NCBI GenBank assembly: GCA_034359265.1
Contig: CP136896.1
Span: 35,826,001-35,890,000, forward strand
Source: Canna indica
Lineage: Eukaryota > Streptophyta > Magnoliopsida > Zingiberales > Cannaceae
Direction: 5' to 3'
Length of the DNA stretch: 64,000 nucleotides
The notes under the pieces are model-generated. The model saw only the letters and a program-made list of their open reading frames with translations, made no database searches and was not told the DNA's origin. This document shows positions 48,390-61,138 of this stretch, piece by piece (positions within the stretch are counted from its first letter, which is position 1; each line of letters starts with the position of its first letter). The position numbers and the translations under genes are program-made.

Positions 48390-49680
48390 GCCGATACCCC
48401 GAAGTTCAATCAGTCTGTTTCGTTCAAGATTCTATTCGAAAAATAGTGCAATTCTGTGCATTAGTCTGTCGAGAATAACTCGATTAACAACTTCTCCCAT
48501 CGCAGTGAATGTTCTGGAGTCACTCGGTACTCAAATTACTGGGCGTTTCGAGCCGATACCCCGTAGTTCAATCAGTCGGCCTCGTTCAAAATCAATTCGA
48601 AAAATCGTGCAATTCTTTGCATTATTCTGTCAAAAATAACTCGATTAACAACTTCTCCCATCACAGTGAATGTTCTGGAGTCGCTCGGGACTCAGATTAC
48701 AGGGCGTTTCGAGCTGATACCCCGAAGTTCAATCAGTCGACATCGTTCAAGATCTATTCGAAAAATCATGCAATTCTTTGCATTAGTCTGTCAAAAATAA
48801 CTCGATTAACAACTTCTCCCATCATAGTTAATGTTCTGGAGTCGCTCGGGACTCAGATTACAGGGCGTTTCGAGCCGATACCCCGAATTTCAATCAGTCG
48901 GCTTCGTTCAAGATTCTATTCGAAAACTCGTGTAATTCTGTGCATTAGTCTGTAAAAAATAACTCGATTAACAACTTCTCCCATCGCAGTGAATGTTCTG
49001 GAGTCGCTCGGTACTCAGATTACTGGGCGTTTCGAGCTGATACCCCGAAGTTCAATCAGTCGGCATCGTTCAAGATCTATTCAAAAAATCATGCAATTCT
49101 TTGCATTAGTCTGTCAAAAATAACTCGATTAACAACTTCTCCCATCACAGTGAATGTTCTGGAGTCGCTCGGTACTCAGATTACTGGGCGTTTCGAGCTG
49201 ATACCCCGAAGTTCAATCAGTCGGCATCGTTCAAGATCTATTAGAAAAATCATGCAATTCTTTGCATTAGTCTGTCAAAAATAACTCGATTAACAACTTC
49301 TCCCATCACAGTGAATGTTCTGGAGTCGCTCGGGACTCAGATTACAGGGCGTTTCGAGCCGATACCCCGAAGTTCAATCAGTCTGCTTCGTTCAAGATTC
49401 TATTCGAAAAATAGTGCAATTCTATGCATTAGTCTGTCGAGAATAACTTGATTAACAACTTCTCCCATCGCAGTGAATGTTCTGGAGTCGCTCGGTACTC
49501 AGATTACTGGGCGTTTCGAGCCGATACCCCGAAGTTCAATCAGTCGGCCTCGTTCAAAATCAATTTGAAAAATCGTGCAATTCTTTGCATTAGTCTGTCA
49601 AAAATAACTCGATTAACAACTTCTCCCATCACAGTGAATGTTCTGGAGTCGCTCGGGACTCAGATTACAGGGCGTTTCGA
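48390..49680. repeat. A-B-C'-D-E-F plus A-B (1291 bp)
   Basis: A 48390 with CAGTCTGTTTCG (shared only with A 56943), B 48552 with CCCCGTAGTTC (shared with B 57105), C' 48713, D 48874, E 49036, F 49197, A 49358 with ATTCTATGC (shared with A 53554), B 49520 with AATTTGAAAAATC. The shared rare bases show which later blocks descend from these. Confidence 0.88.
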
Positions 49681-52600
49681 GCCGATACCCCGAAGTTCAA
49701 TCAGTCTGCTTCGTTCAAGATTCTATTCGAAAAATAGTGCAATTCTGTGCATTAGTCTATCGAGAATAACTCGATTAACAACTTCTCCCATCGCAGTGAA
49801 TGTTCTCGAGTCGCTCGGTACTCAGATTACTGGGCGTTTCGAGCCGATACCCCGAAGTTCAATCAGTCGGCCTCGTTCAAAATCAATACGAAAAATCGTG
49901 CAATTCTTTGCATTTGTCTGTCAAAAATAACTCGATTAACAACTTCTCCCATCACAGTGAATGTTCTGGAGTCGCTCGGGACTCAGATTACAGGGCATTT
50001 TGAGCCGATACCCCGAAGTTCAATCAGTCGGCATCGTTCAAGATCTATTCGAAAAAGCATGCAATTCTTTGCATTAGTCTGTCAAAAATAACTCGATTAA
50101 CAACTTCTCCCATCACAGTGAATGTTCTGGAGTCGCTCGGGACTCAGATTACAGGGCTTTTCGAGCCGAGACCCCGAAGTTCAATCAGTTGGCTTCGTTC
50201 AAGATTCTATTCGAAAAATCGTGCAATTCTGTGCATTAGTCTGTCAAAAATAACTCGATTAACAACTTCTCCCATCGCAGTGAATGTTCTGGAGTCGCTC
50301 GGTACTCAGATTACTGGGTGTTTCGAGCTGATACCCCGAAGTTCAATCAGTCGGCATCGTTCAAGATCTATTAGAAAAATCATGCAATTCTTTGCATTAG
50401 TCTGTCAAAAATAACTCGATTAACAACTTCTCCCATCACAGTGAATGTTCTGGAGTCGCTCGGGACTCAGATTACATGGCGTTTCGAGCCGATACCCCGA
50501 AGTTCAATCAGTCTGCTTCGTTCAAGATTCTATTCGAAAAATAGTGCAATTCTGTGCATTAGTCTGTCGAGAATAACTCGATTAACAACTTCTCCCATCG
50601 CAGTGAATATTCTGGAGTCGCTCGGTACTCAGATTACTGGGCGTTTCAAGCCGATACCCCGAAGTTCAATCAGTCGGCTTCGTTCAAAATCAATTCGAAA
50701 AATCATGCAATTATGTGCATTAGTCTGTCAAAAATAACTCGATTAACAACTTCTCCCATCGCAGTGAATGTTCTGGAGTTGCTCGGTACTCAGATTACAG
50801 GGCGTTTCGAGCTGATACCCCGAAGTTCAATCAGTCGACATCGTTCAAGATCTATTCGAAAAATCATGCAATTCTTTGCATTAGTCTGTCAAAAATAACT
50901 CGATTAACAACTTCTCCCATCACAGTGAATGTTCTGGAATCGCTCGGGACTCAGATTACAGGGCGTTTCGAGCCGATACCCCGAAGTTCAATCAGTCTGC
51001 TTCGTTCAAGATTCTATTCGAAAAATAGTGCAATTCTGTGCATTAGTCTGTCTAGAATAACTCGATTAACAACTTCTCCCATCGCAGTGAATGTTCTGGA
51101 GTCGCTCGGTACTCAAATTACTGGGCGTTTCGAGCCGATACCCCGAAGTTCAATCAGTCGGCCTCGTTCAAAATCAATTCGAAAAATCGTGCAATTCTTT
51201 GCATTATTCTGTCAAAAATAACTCGATTAACAACTTCTCCCATCACAGTGAATGTTCTGGAGTCGCTCGGGACTCAGATTACAGGGCGTTTCGAGCTGAT
51301 ACCCCGAAGTTCAATCAGTCGACATCGTTCAAGATCTATTCGAAAAATCATGCAATTCTTTGCATTAGTCTGTCAAAAATAACTCGATTAACAACTTCTC
51401 CCATCATAGTTAATGTTCTGGAGTCGCTCGGGACTCAGATTACAGGGCGTTTCGAGCCGATACCCCGAATTTCAATCAGTCGGCTTCGTTCAAGATTCTA
51501 TTCGAAAACTCGTGTAATTCTGTGCATTAGTCTGTAAAAAATAACTCGATTAACAACTTCTCCCATCGCAGTGAATGTTCTGGAGTCGCTCGGTACTCAG
51601 ATTACTGGGCGTTTCGAGCTGATACCCCGAAGTTCAATCAGTCGGCATCGTTCAAGATCTATTCGAAAAATCATGCAATTCTTTGCATTAGTCTGTCAAA
51701 AATAACTCGATTAACAACTTCTCCCATCACAGTGAATGTTCTGGAATCGCTCGGGACTCAGATTACAGGGCGTTTCGAGCCGATACCCCGAAGTTCAATC
51801 AGTCTGCTTCGTTCAAGATTCTATTCGAAAAATAGTGCAATTCTGTGCATTAGTCTGTCTAGAATAACTCGATTAACAACTTCTCCCATCGCAGTGAATG
51901 TTCTGGAGTCGCTCGGTACTCAAATTACTGGGCGTTTCGAACCGATACCCCGAAGTTCAATCAGTCGGCCTCGTTCAAAATCAATTCGAAAAATCGTGCA
52001 ATTCTTTGCATTATTCTGTCAAAAATAACTCGATTAACAACTTCTCCCATCACAGTGAATGTTCTGGAGTCGCTCGGGACTCAGATTACAGGGCGTTTCG
52101 AGCTGATACCCCGAAGTTCAATCAGTCGACATCGTTCAAGATCTATTCGAAAAATCATGCAATTCTTTGCATTAGTCTGTCAAAAATAACTCGATTAACA
52201 ACTTCTCCCATCATAGTTAATGTTCTGGAGTCGCTCGGGACTCAGATTACAGGGCGTTTCGAGCCGATACCCCGAATTTCAATCAGTCGGCTTCGTTCAA
52301 GATTCTATTCGAAAACTCGTGTAATTCTGTGCATTAGTCTGTAAAAAATAACTCGATTAACAACTTCTCCCATCGCAGTGAATGTTCTGGAGTCGCTCGG
52401 TACTCAGATTACTGGGCGTTTCGAGCTGATACCCCGAAGTTCAATCAGTCGGCATCGTTCAAGATCTATTCGAAAAATCATGCAATTCTTTGCATTAGTC
52501 TGTCAAAAATAACTCGATTAACAACTTCTCCCATCACAGTGAATGTTCTGGAGTCGCTCGGGACTCAGATTACAGGGCGTTTCGAGCCGATACCCCGAAG

Positions 52601-53876
52601 TTCAATCAGTCTGCTTCGTTCAAGATTCTATTCAAAAAATAGTGCAATTCTGTGCATTAGTCTGTCGAGAATAACTCGATTAACAACTTCTCCCATCGCA
52701 GTGAATGTTCTGGAGTCACTCGGTACTCATATTACTGGGCGTTTCGAGCCGATACCCCAAAGTTCAATCAGTCGGCCTCGTTCAAAATCAATTCGAAAAA
52801 TCGTGCAATTCTTTGCATTAGTCTGTCAAAAATAACTCGATTAACAATTTCTCCCATCACAGTGAATGTTCTGGAGTCGCTCGGGACTCAGATTACAGGG
52901 CGTTTCGAGCCGATACCCCGAAGTTCAATCAATCGGCCTCATTCAAAATCAATTCGAAAAATCGTGCAATTCTTTGCATTAGTCTGTCAAAAATAACTCG
53001 ATTAACAACTTCTCCCATCACAGTGAATGTTCTGGAGTCGCTCGGGACTCAGATTACAGGGCATTTCGAGCCGATACCCCGAAGTTCAATCAGTCGGCAT
53101 CGTTCAAGATCTATTCGAAAAAGCATGCAATTCTTTGCATTAGTCTGTCAAAAATAACTCGATTAACAACTTCTCCCATCACAGTGAATGTTCTGGAGTC
53201 GCTCGGGACTCAGATTACAGGGCGTTTCGAGCCGATACCCCGAAGTTCAATCAGTTGGCTTCGTTCAAGATTCTATTCGAAAAATCGTGCAATTCTGTGC
53301 ATTAGTCTGTCAAAAATAACTCGATTAACAACTTCTCCCATCGCAGTGAATGTTCTGGAGTCGCTCGGTACTCAGATTACAGGGCGTTTCGAGCTGATAC
53401 CCCGAAGTTCAATCAGTCGACATCGTTCAAGATCTATTCGAAAAATCATGCAATTCTTTGCATTAGTCTGTCAAAAATAACTCGATTAACAACTTCTCCC
53501 ATCACAGTGAATGTTCTGGAATCGCTCGGGACTCAGATTACAGGGCGTTTCGAGCCGATACCCCGAAGTTCAATCAGTCTGCTTCGTTCAAGATTCTATT
53601 CGAAAAATAGTGCAATTCTATGCATTAGTCTGTCGAGAATAACTCGATTAACAACTTCTCCCATCGCAGTGAATGTTCTGGAGTCGCTCGGTACTCAGAT
53701 TACTGGGCGTTTCGAGCCGATACCCCGAAGTTCAATCAGTCGGCCTCGTTCAAAATCAATTCGAAAAATCGTGCAATTCTTTGCATTAGTCTGTCAAAAA
53801 TAACTCGATTAACAACTTCTCCCATCACAGTGAATGTTCTGGAGTCGCTCGGGACTCAGATTACAGGGCGTTTCGA
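49681..53876. repeat. 26-monomer composite block (4196 bp)
   Basis: A-B-H-G-F (49681), A-I-E (50488), A-B-C'-D-E (50972), A-B-C'-D-E (51779), A-B-B'-H-G-E (52586), A-B (53554). The module lengths 807+484+807+807+968+323 sum to 4196, the measured offset to 53877, where A-B-H-G-F starts again. Markers shared with the next copy are ACTGGGTGTTTCG in G and GTCTAGAATAAC in A. Confidence 0.9.
50972..52585. repeat. 5-monomer tandem duplication A-B-C'-D-E (807 bp unit)
   Basis: The module starting at 50972 is followed at once by a second copy at 51779. Both A units carry CTGTCTAGAATAAC instead of CTGTCGAGAATAAC. GTTTCGAACCG near 51938 occurs only in the second copy. The corresponding place in the next composite block (55168-55974) has a single copy. 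Confidence 0.92.
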
Positions 53877-56800
53877 GCCGATACCCCGAAGTTCAATCAG
53901 TCTGCTTCGTTCAAGATTCTATTCGAAAAATAGTGCAATTCTGTGCATTAGTCTATCGAGAATAACTCGATTAACAACTTCTCCCATCGCAGTGAATGTT
54001 CTCGAGTCGCTCGGTACTCAGATTACTGGGCGTTTCGAGCCGATACCCCGAAGTTCAATCAGTCGGCCTCGTTCAAAATCAATACGAAAAATCGTGCAAT
54101 TCTTTGCATTAGTCTGTCAAAAATAACTCGATTAACAACTTCTCCCATCACAGTGAATGTTCTGGAGTCGCTCGGGACTCAGATTACAGGGCATTTTGAG
54201 CCGATACCCCGAAGTTCAATCAGTCGGCATCGTTCAAGATCTATTCGAAAAAGCATGCAATTCTTTGCATTAGTCTGTCAAAAATAACTCGATTAACAAC
54301 TTCTCCCATCACAGTGAATGTTCTGGAGTCGCTCGGGACTCAGATTACAGGGCTTTTCGAGCCGAGACCCCGAAGTTCAATCAGTTGGCTTCGTTCAAGA
54401 TTCTATTCGAAAAATCGTGCAATTCTGTGCATTAGTCTGTCAAAAATAACTCGATTAACAACTTCTCCCATCGCAGTGAATGTTCTGGAGTCGCTCGGTA
54501 CTCAGATTACTGGGTGTTTCGAGCTGATACCCCGAAGTTCAATCAGTCGGCATCGTTCAAGATCTATTAGAAAAATCATGCAATTCTTTGCATTAGTCTG
54601 TCAAAAATAACTCGATTAACAACTTCTCCCATCACAGTGAATGTTCTGGAGTCGCTCGGGACTCAGATTACATGGCGTTTCGAGCCGATACCCCGAAGTT
54701 CAATCAGTCTGCTTCGTTCAAGATTCTATTCGAAAAATAGTGCAATTCTGTGCATTAGTCTGTCGAGAATAACTCGATTAACAACTTCTCCCATCGCAGT
54801 GAATATTCTGGAGTCGCTCGGTACTCAGATTACTGGGCGTTTCAAGCCGATACCCCGAAGTTCAATCAGTCGGCTTCGTTCAAAATCAATTCGAAAAATC
54901 ATGCAATTATGTGCATTAGTCTGTCAAAAATAACTCGATTAACAACTTCTCCCATCGCAGTGAATGTTCTGGAGTTGCTCGGTACTCAGATTACAGGGCG
55001 TTTCGAGCTGATACCCCGAAGTTCAATCAGTCGACATCGTTCAAGATCTATTCGAAAAATCATGCAATTCTTTGCATTAGTCTGTCAAAAATAACTCGAT
55101 TAACAACTTCTCCCATCACAGTGAATGTTCTGGAATCGCTCGGGACTCAGATTACAGGGCGTTTCGAGCCGATACCCCGAAGTTCAATCAGTCTGCTTCG
55201 TTCAAGATTCTATTCGAAAAATAGTGCAATTCTGTGCATTAGTCTGTCTAGAATAACTCGATTAACAACTTCTCCCATCGCAGTGAATGTTCTGGAGTCG
55301 CTCGGTACTCAAATTACTGGGCGTTTCGAGCCGATACCCCGAAGTTCAATCAGTCGGCCTCGTTCAAAATCAATTCGAAAAATCGTGCAATTCTTTGCAT
55401 TATTCTGTCAAAAATAACTCGATTAACAACTTCTCCCATCACAGTGAATGTTCTGGAGTCGCTCGGGACTCAGATTACAGGGCGTTTCGAGCTGATACCC
55501 CGAAGTTCAATCAGTCGACATCGTTCAAGATCTATTCGAAAAATCATGCAATTCTTTGCATTAGTCTGTCAAAAATAACTCGATTAACAACTTCTCCCAT
55601 CATAGTTAATGTTCTGGAGTCGCTCGGGACTCAGATTACAGGGCGTTTCGAGCCGATACCCCGAATTTCAATCAGTCGGCTTCGTTCAAGATTCTATTCG
55701 AAAACTCGTGTAATTCTGTGCATTAGTCTGTAAAAAATAACTCGATTAACAACTTCTCCCATCGCAGTGAATGTTCTGGAGTCGCTCGGTACTCAGATTA
55801 CTGGGCGTTTCGAGCTGATACCCCGAAGTTCAATCAGTCGGCATCGTTCAAGATCTATTCGAAAAATCATGCAATTCTTTGCATTAGTCTGTCAAAAATA
55901 ACTCGATTAACAACTTCTCCCATCACAGTGAATGTTCTGGAGTCGCTCGGGACTCAGATTACAGGGCGTTTCGAGCCGATACCCCGAAGTTCAATCAGTC
56001 TGCTTCGTTCAAGATTCTATTCAAAAAATAGTGCAATTCTGTGCATTAGTCTGTCGAGAATAACTCGATTAACAACTTCTCCCATCGCAGTGAATGTTCT
56101 GGAGTCACTCGGTACTCATATTACTGGGCGTTTCGAGCCGATACCCCAAAGTTCAATCAGTCGGCCTCGTTCAAAATCAATTCGAAAAATCGTGCAATTC
56201 TTTGCATTAGTCTGTCAAAAATAACTCGATTAACAATTTCTCCCATCACAGTGAATGTTCTGGAGTCGCTCGGGACTCAGATTACAGGGCGTTTCGAGCC
56301 GATACCCCGAAGTTCAATCAATCGGCCTCATTCAAAATCAATTCGAAAAATCGTGCAATTCTTTGCATTAGTCTGTCAAAAATAACTCGATTAACAACTT
56401 CTCCCATCACAGTGAATGTTCTGGAGTCGCTCGGGACTCAGATTACAGGGCATTTCGAGCCGATACCCCGAAGTTCAATCAGTCGGCATCGTTCAAGATC
56501 TATTCGAAAAAGCATGCAATTCTTTGCATTAGTCTGTCAAAAATAACTCGATTAACAACTTCTCCCATCACAGTGAATGTTCTGGAGTCGCTCGGGACTC
56601 AGATTACAGGGCGTTTCGAGCCGATACCCCGAAGTTCAATCAGTTGGCTTCGTTCAAGATTCTATTCGAAAAATCGTGCAATTCTGTGCATTAGTCTGTC
56701 AAAAATAACTCGATTAACAACTTCTCCCATCGCAGTGAATGTTCTGGAGTCGCTCGGTACTCAGATTACAGGGCGTTTCGAGCTGATACCCCGAAGTTCA

Positions 56801-56942
56801 ATCAGTCGACATCGTTCAAGATCTATTCGAAAAATCATGCAATTCTTTGCATTAGTCTGTCAAAAATAACTCGATTAACAACTTCTCCCATCACAGTGAA
56901 TGTTCTGGAATCGCTCGGGACTCCGATTACAGGGCGTTTCGA
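53877..56942. repeat. 19-monomer composite block (3066 bp)
   Basis: A-B-H-G-F (53877), A-I-E (54684), A-B-C'-D-E (55168), A-B-B'-H-G-E (55975). It is the preceding composite without the doubled five-mer and without the final A-B. The module at 55975 matches the one at 52586 at an offset of 3389 bp, including GGCCTCATTC in B'. Confidence 0.9.
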
Positions 56943-57749
56943 GCCGATACCCCGAAGTTCAATCAGTCTGTTTCGTTCAAGATTCTATTCGAAAAATAGT
57001 GCAATTCTGTGCATTAGTCTGTCGAGAATAACTCGATTAACAACTTCTCCCATCGCAGTGAATGTTCTGGAGTCACTCGGTACTCAAATTACTGGGCGTT
57101 TCGAGCCGATACCCCGTAGTTCAATCAGTCGGCCTCGTTCAAAATCAATTCGAAAAATCGTGCAATTCTTTGCATTATTCTGTCAAAAATAACTCGATTA
57201 ACAACTTCTCCCATCACAGTGAATGTTCTGGAGTCGCTCGGGACTCAGATTACAGGGCGTTTCGAGCTGATACCCCGAAGTTCAATCAGTCGACATCGTT
57301 CAAGATCTATTCGAAAAATCATGCAATTCTTTGCATTAGTCTGTCAAAAATAACTCGATTAACAACTTCTCCCATCATAGTTAATGTTCTGGAGTCGCTC
57401 GGGACTCAGATTACAGGGCGTTTCGAGCCGATACCCCGAATTTCAATCAGTCGGCTTCGTTCAAGATTCTATTCGAAAACTCGTGTAATTCTGTGCATTA
57501 GTCTGTAAAAAATAACTCGATTAACAACTTCTCCCATCGCAGTGAATGTTCTGGAGTCGCTCGGTACTCAGATTACTGGGCGTTTCGAGCTGATACCCCG
57601 AAGTTCAATCAGTCGGCATCGTTCAAGATCTATTCAAAAAATCATGCAATTCTTTGCATTAGTCTGTCAAAAATAACTCGATTAACAACTTCTCCCATCA
57701 CAGTGAATGTTCTGGAGTCGCTCGGGACTCAGATTACAGGGCTTTTCGA
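56943..57749. repeat. A-B-C'-D-E module (807 bp)
   Basis: A 56943 has CAGTCTGTTTCG and B 57105 has CCCCGTAGTTC, as at 48390-48712, an offset of 8553 bp. GGGACTCCGATTAC near 56921, in the preceding tail, is private. E ends after ATTCAAAAAATC, shared with E 49036. This module holds the last D (57427) in the window. Confidence 0.9.
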
Positions 57750-59847
57750 GCCGATACCCCGAAGTTCAATCAGTCTGCTTCGTTCAAGATTCTATTCGAA
57801 AAATAGTGCAATTCTGTGCATTAGTCTGTCGAGAATAACTCGATTAACAACTTCTCCCATCGCAGTGAATGTTCTGGAGTCGCTCGGTACTCAGATTACT
57901 GGGCGTTTCGAGCCGATACCCCGAAGTTCAATCAGTCGGCCTCGTTCAAAATCAATTCGAAAAATCGTGCAATTCTTTGCATTAGTCTGTCAAAAATAAC
58001 TCGATTAACAACTTCTCCCATCACAGTGAATGTTCTGGAGTCGCTCGGGACTCAGATTACAGGGCGTTTCGAGCCGATACCCCGAAGTTCAATCAGTTGG
58101 CTTCGTTCAAGATTCTATTCGAAAAATCATGCAATTCTGTGCATTAGTCTGTCAAAAATAACTCGATTAACAACTTCTCCCATCGCAGTGAATGTTCTGG
58201 AGTCGCTCGGTACTTAGATTACTGGGCGTTTCGAGCTGATACCCCGAAGTTCAATCAGTCGGCATCGTTCAAGATCTATTAGAAAAATCATGCAATTCTT
58301 TGCATTAGTCTGTCAAAAATAACTCGATTAACAACTTCTCCCATCACAGTGAATGTTCTGGAGTCGCTCGGGACACAGATTACAGGGCGTTTCGAGCCGA
58401 TACCCCGAAGTTCAATCAGTCTGCTTCGTTCAAGATTCTATTCGAAAAATAGTGCAATTCTGTGCATTAGTCTGTCGAGAATAACTCGATTAACAACTTC
58501 TCCCATCGCAGTGAATGTTCTGGAGTCGCTCGGTACTCAGATTACTGGGCGTTTCGAGCCGATACCCCGAAGTTCAATCAGTCGGCTTCGTTCAAAATCA
58601 ATTCGAAAAATCATGCAATTATGTGCATTAGTCTGTCAAAAATAACTCGATTAACAACTTCTCCCATCGCAGTGAATGTTCTGGAGTCGCTCGGTACTCA
58701 GATTACTGGGCGTTTCGAGCTGATACCCCGAAGTTCAATCAGTCGACATCGTTCAAGATCTATTCGAAAAATCATGCGATTCTTTGCATTAGTCTGTCAA
58801 AAATAACTCGATTAACAACTTCTCCCATCACAGTGAATGTTCTGGAGTCGCTCGGGACTCAGATTACAGGGCGTTTCGATCCGATACCCCGAAGTTCAAT
58901 CAGTCTGCTTCGTTCAAGATTCTATTCGAAAAATAGTGCAATTCTGTGCATTAGTCTGTCGAGAATAACTCGATTAACAACTTCTCCCATCGCAGTGAAT
59001 GTTCTGGAGTCGCTCGGTACTCAGATTACTGGGCGTTTCGAGCCGATACCCCGAAGTTCAATCAGTCGGCCTCGTTCAAAATCAATTCGAAAAATCGTGC
59101 AATTCTTTGCATTATTCTGTCAAAAATAACTCGATTAACAACTTCTCCCATCACAGTGAATGTTCTGAAGTCGCTCGGGACTCAGATTACAGGGCGTTTC
59201 AAGCCGATACCCCGAAGTTTAATCAATCGGCATCGTTCAAGATCTATTCGAAAAATCATGCAATTCTTTGCATTAGTCTGTCAAAAATAACTCGATTAAC
59301 AACTTCTCCCATCATAGTTAATGTTCTGGAGTCGCTCGGGACTCAGATTACAGGGCGTTTCGAGCCGATACCCCGAAGTTTAATCAGTCGGCATCGTTCA
59401 AGATCTATTCGAAAAATCATGCAATTCTTTGCATTAGTCTGTCAAAAATAACTCGATTAACAACTTCTCCCATCATAGTTAATGTTCTGGAGTCACTCGG
59501 GACTCAGATTACAGGGCGTTCCGAGCCGATACCCCAAAGTTCAATCAGTTGGCTTCGTTCAAGATTCTATTCGAAAAATCGTGCAATTATGTGCATTAGT
59601 CTGTCAAAAATAACTCGATTAACAACTTCTCCCATCACAGTGATTGTTCTGGAGTCGCTCGGTACTCAGATTACTGGGCGTTTCGAGCTGATACCCCGAA
59701 GTTCAATCAGTCGGCATCGTTCAAGATCTATTAGAAAAATCATGCAATTCTTTGCATTAGTCTGTCAAAAATAACTCGATTAACAACTTCTCCCATCACA
59801 GTGAATGTTCTGGAGTCGCTCGGGACTCAGATTACAGGGCATTTCGA
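57750..59847. repeat. A-B-G-F, A-I-E, A-B-C-C-G-F mosaic
   Basis: A 57750, B 57912, G 58073, F 58235, A 58396, I 58558, E 58719, A 58880, B 59042, C 59203, C 59364, G 59525, F 59687. From here on D and H are absent. The C units have GAAGTTTAATC, and G 59525 has the I-like CAATTATGTG. GTGATTGTTCTGG near 59641 is shared with 62869. Confidence 0.88.
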
Positions 59848-61138
59848 GCCGATACCCCGAAGTTCAATCAGTTGGCTTCGTTCAAGATTCTATTCGAAAA
59901 ATCGTGCAATTCTGTGCATTAGTCTGTCAAAAATAACTCGATTAACAACTTCTCCCATCGCAGTGAATGTTCTGGAGTCGCTCGGTACTCAGATTACTGG
60001 GCGTTTCGAGCTGATACCCCGAAGTTCAATCAGTCGGCATCGTTCAAGATCTATTAGAAAAATCATGCAATTCTTTGCATTAGTCTGTCAAAAATAACTC
60101 GATTAACAACTTCTCCCATCACAGTGAATGTTCTGGAGTCGCTCGGGACTCAGATTACAGGGCATTTCGAGCCGATACCCCGAAGTTCAATCAGTCTGCT
60201 TCGTTCAAGATTCTATTCGAAAAATAGTGCAATTCTGTGCATTAGTCTGTCGAGAATAACTCGATTAACAACTTCTCCCATCGCAGTGAATGTTCTGGAG
60301 TCGCTCGGTACTCAGATTACTGGGCGTTTCAAGCCGATACCCCGAAGTTCAATCAGTCGGCTTCGTTCAAAATCAATTCAAAAAATCATGCAATTATGTG
60401 CATTAGTCTGTCAAAAATAACTCGATTAACAACTTCTCCCATCGCAGTGAATGTTCTGGAGTCGCTCGGTACTCAGATTACTGGGCGTTTCGAGCTGATA
60501 CCCCGAAGTTCAATCAGTCGACATCGTTCAAGATCTATTCGAAAAATCATGCAATTCTTTGCATTAGTCTGTCAAAAATAACTCGATTAACAACTTCTCC
60601 CATCACAGTGAATGTTCTGGAGTCGCTCGGGACTCAGATTACAGGGCGTTTCGAGCCGATACCCCGAAGTTCAATCAGTCTGCTTCGTTCAAGATTCTAT
60701 TCGAAAAATAGTGCAATTCTGTGCATTAGTCTGTCGAGAATAACTCGATTAACAACTTCTCCCATCGCAGTGAATGTTCTGGAGTCGCTCGGTACTCAGA
60801 TTACTGGGCGTTTCGAGCCGATACCCCGAAGTTCAATCAGTCGGCCTCGTTCAAAATCAATTCGAAAAATCGTGCAATTCTTTGCATTATTCTGTCAAAA
60901 ATAACTCGATTAACAACTTCTCCCATCATAGTTAATGTTGTGGAGTCGCTCGGGACTCAGATTACAGGGCGTTTCGAGCTGATACCCCGAAGTTCAATCA
61001 GTCGGCATCGTTCAAGATCTATTCGAAAAATCATGCAATTCTTTGCATTAGTCTGTCAAAAATAACTCGATTAACAACTTCTCCCATCACAGTGAATGTT
61101 CTGGAGTCGCTCGGGACTCAGATTACAGGGCGTTTCGA
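59848..61138. repeat. G-F, A-I-E, A-B-C'' mosaic
   Basis: G 59848, F 60010, A 60171, I 60333, E 60494, A 60655, B 60817, and 60978, a GCTGATA unit with ATTCG (E-like) that follows a C-like CATCATAGTTAATGTTGTGG tail on B. GCATTTCGAG precedes both G 59848 and A 60171. I has AATTCAAAAAATC. The run 59848-60654 is repeated at 63075-63881, 3227 bp (20 monomers) on. Confidence 0.87.
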
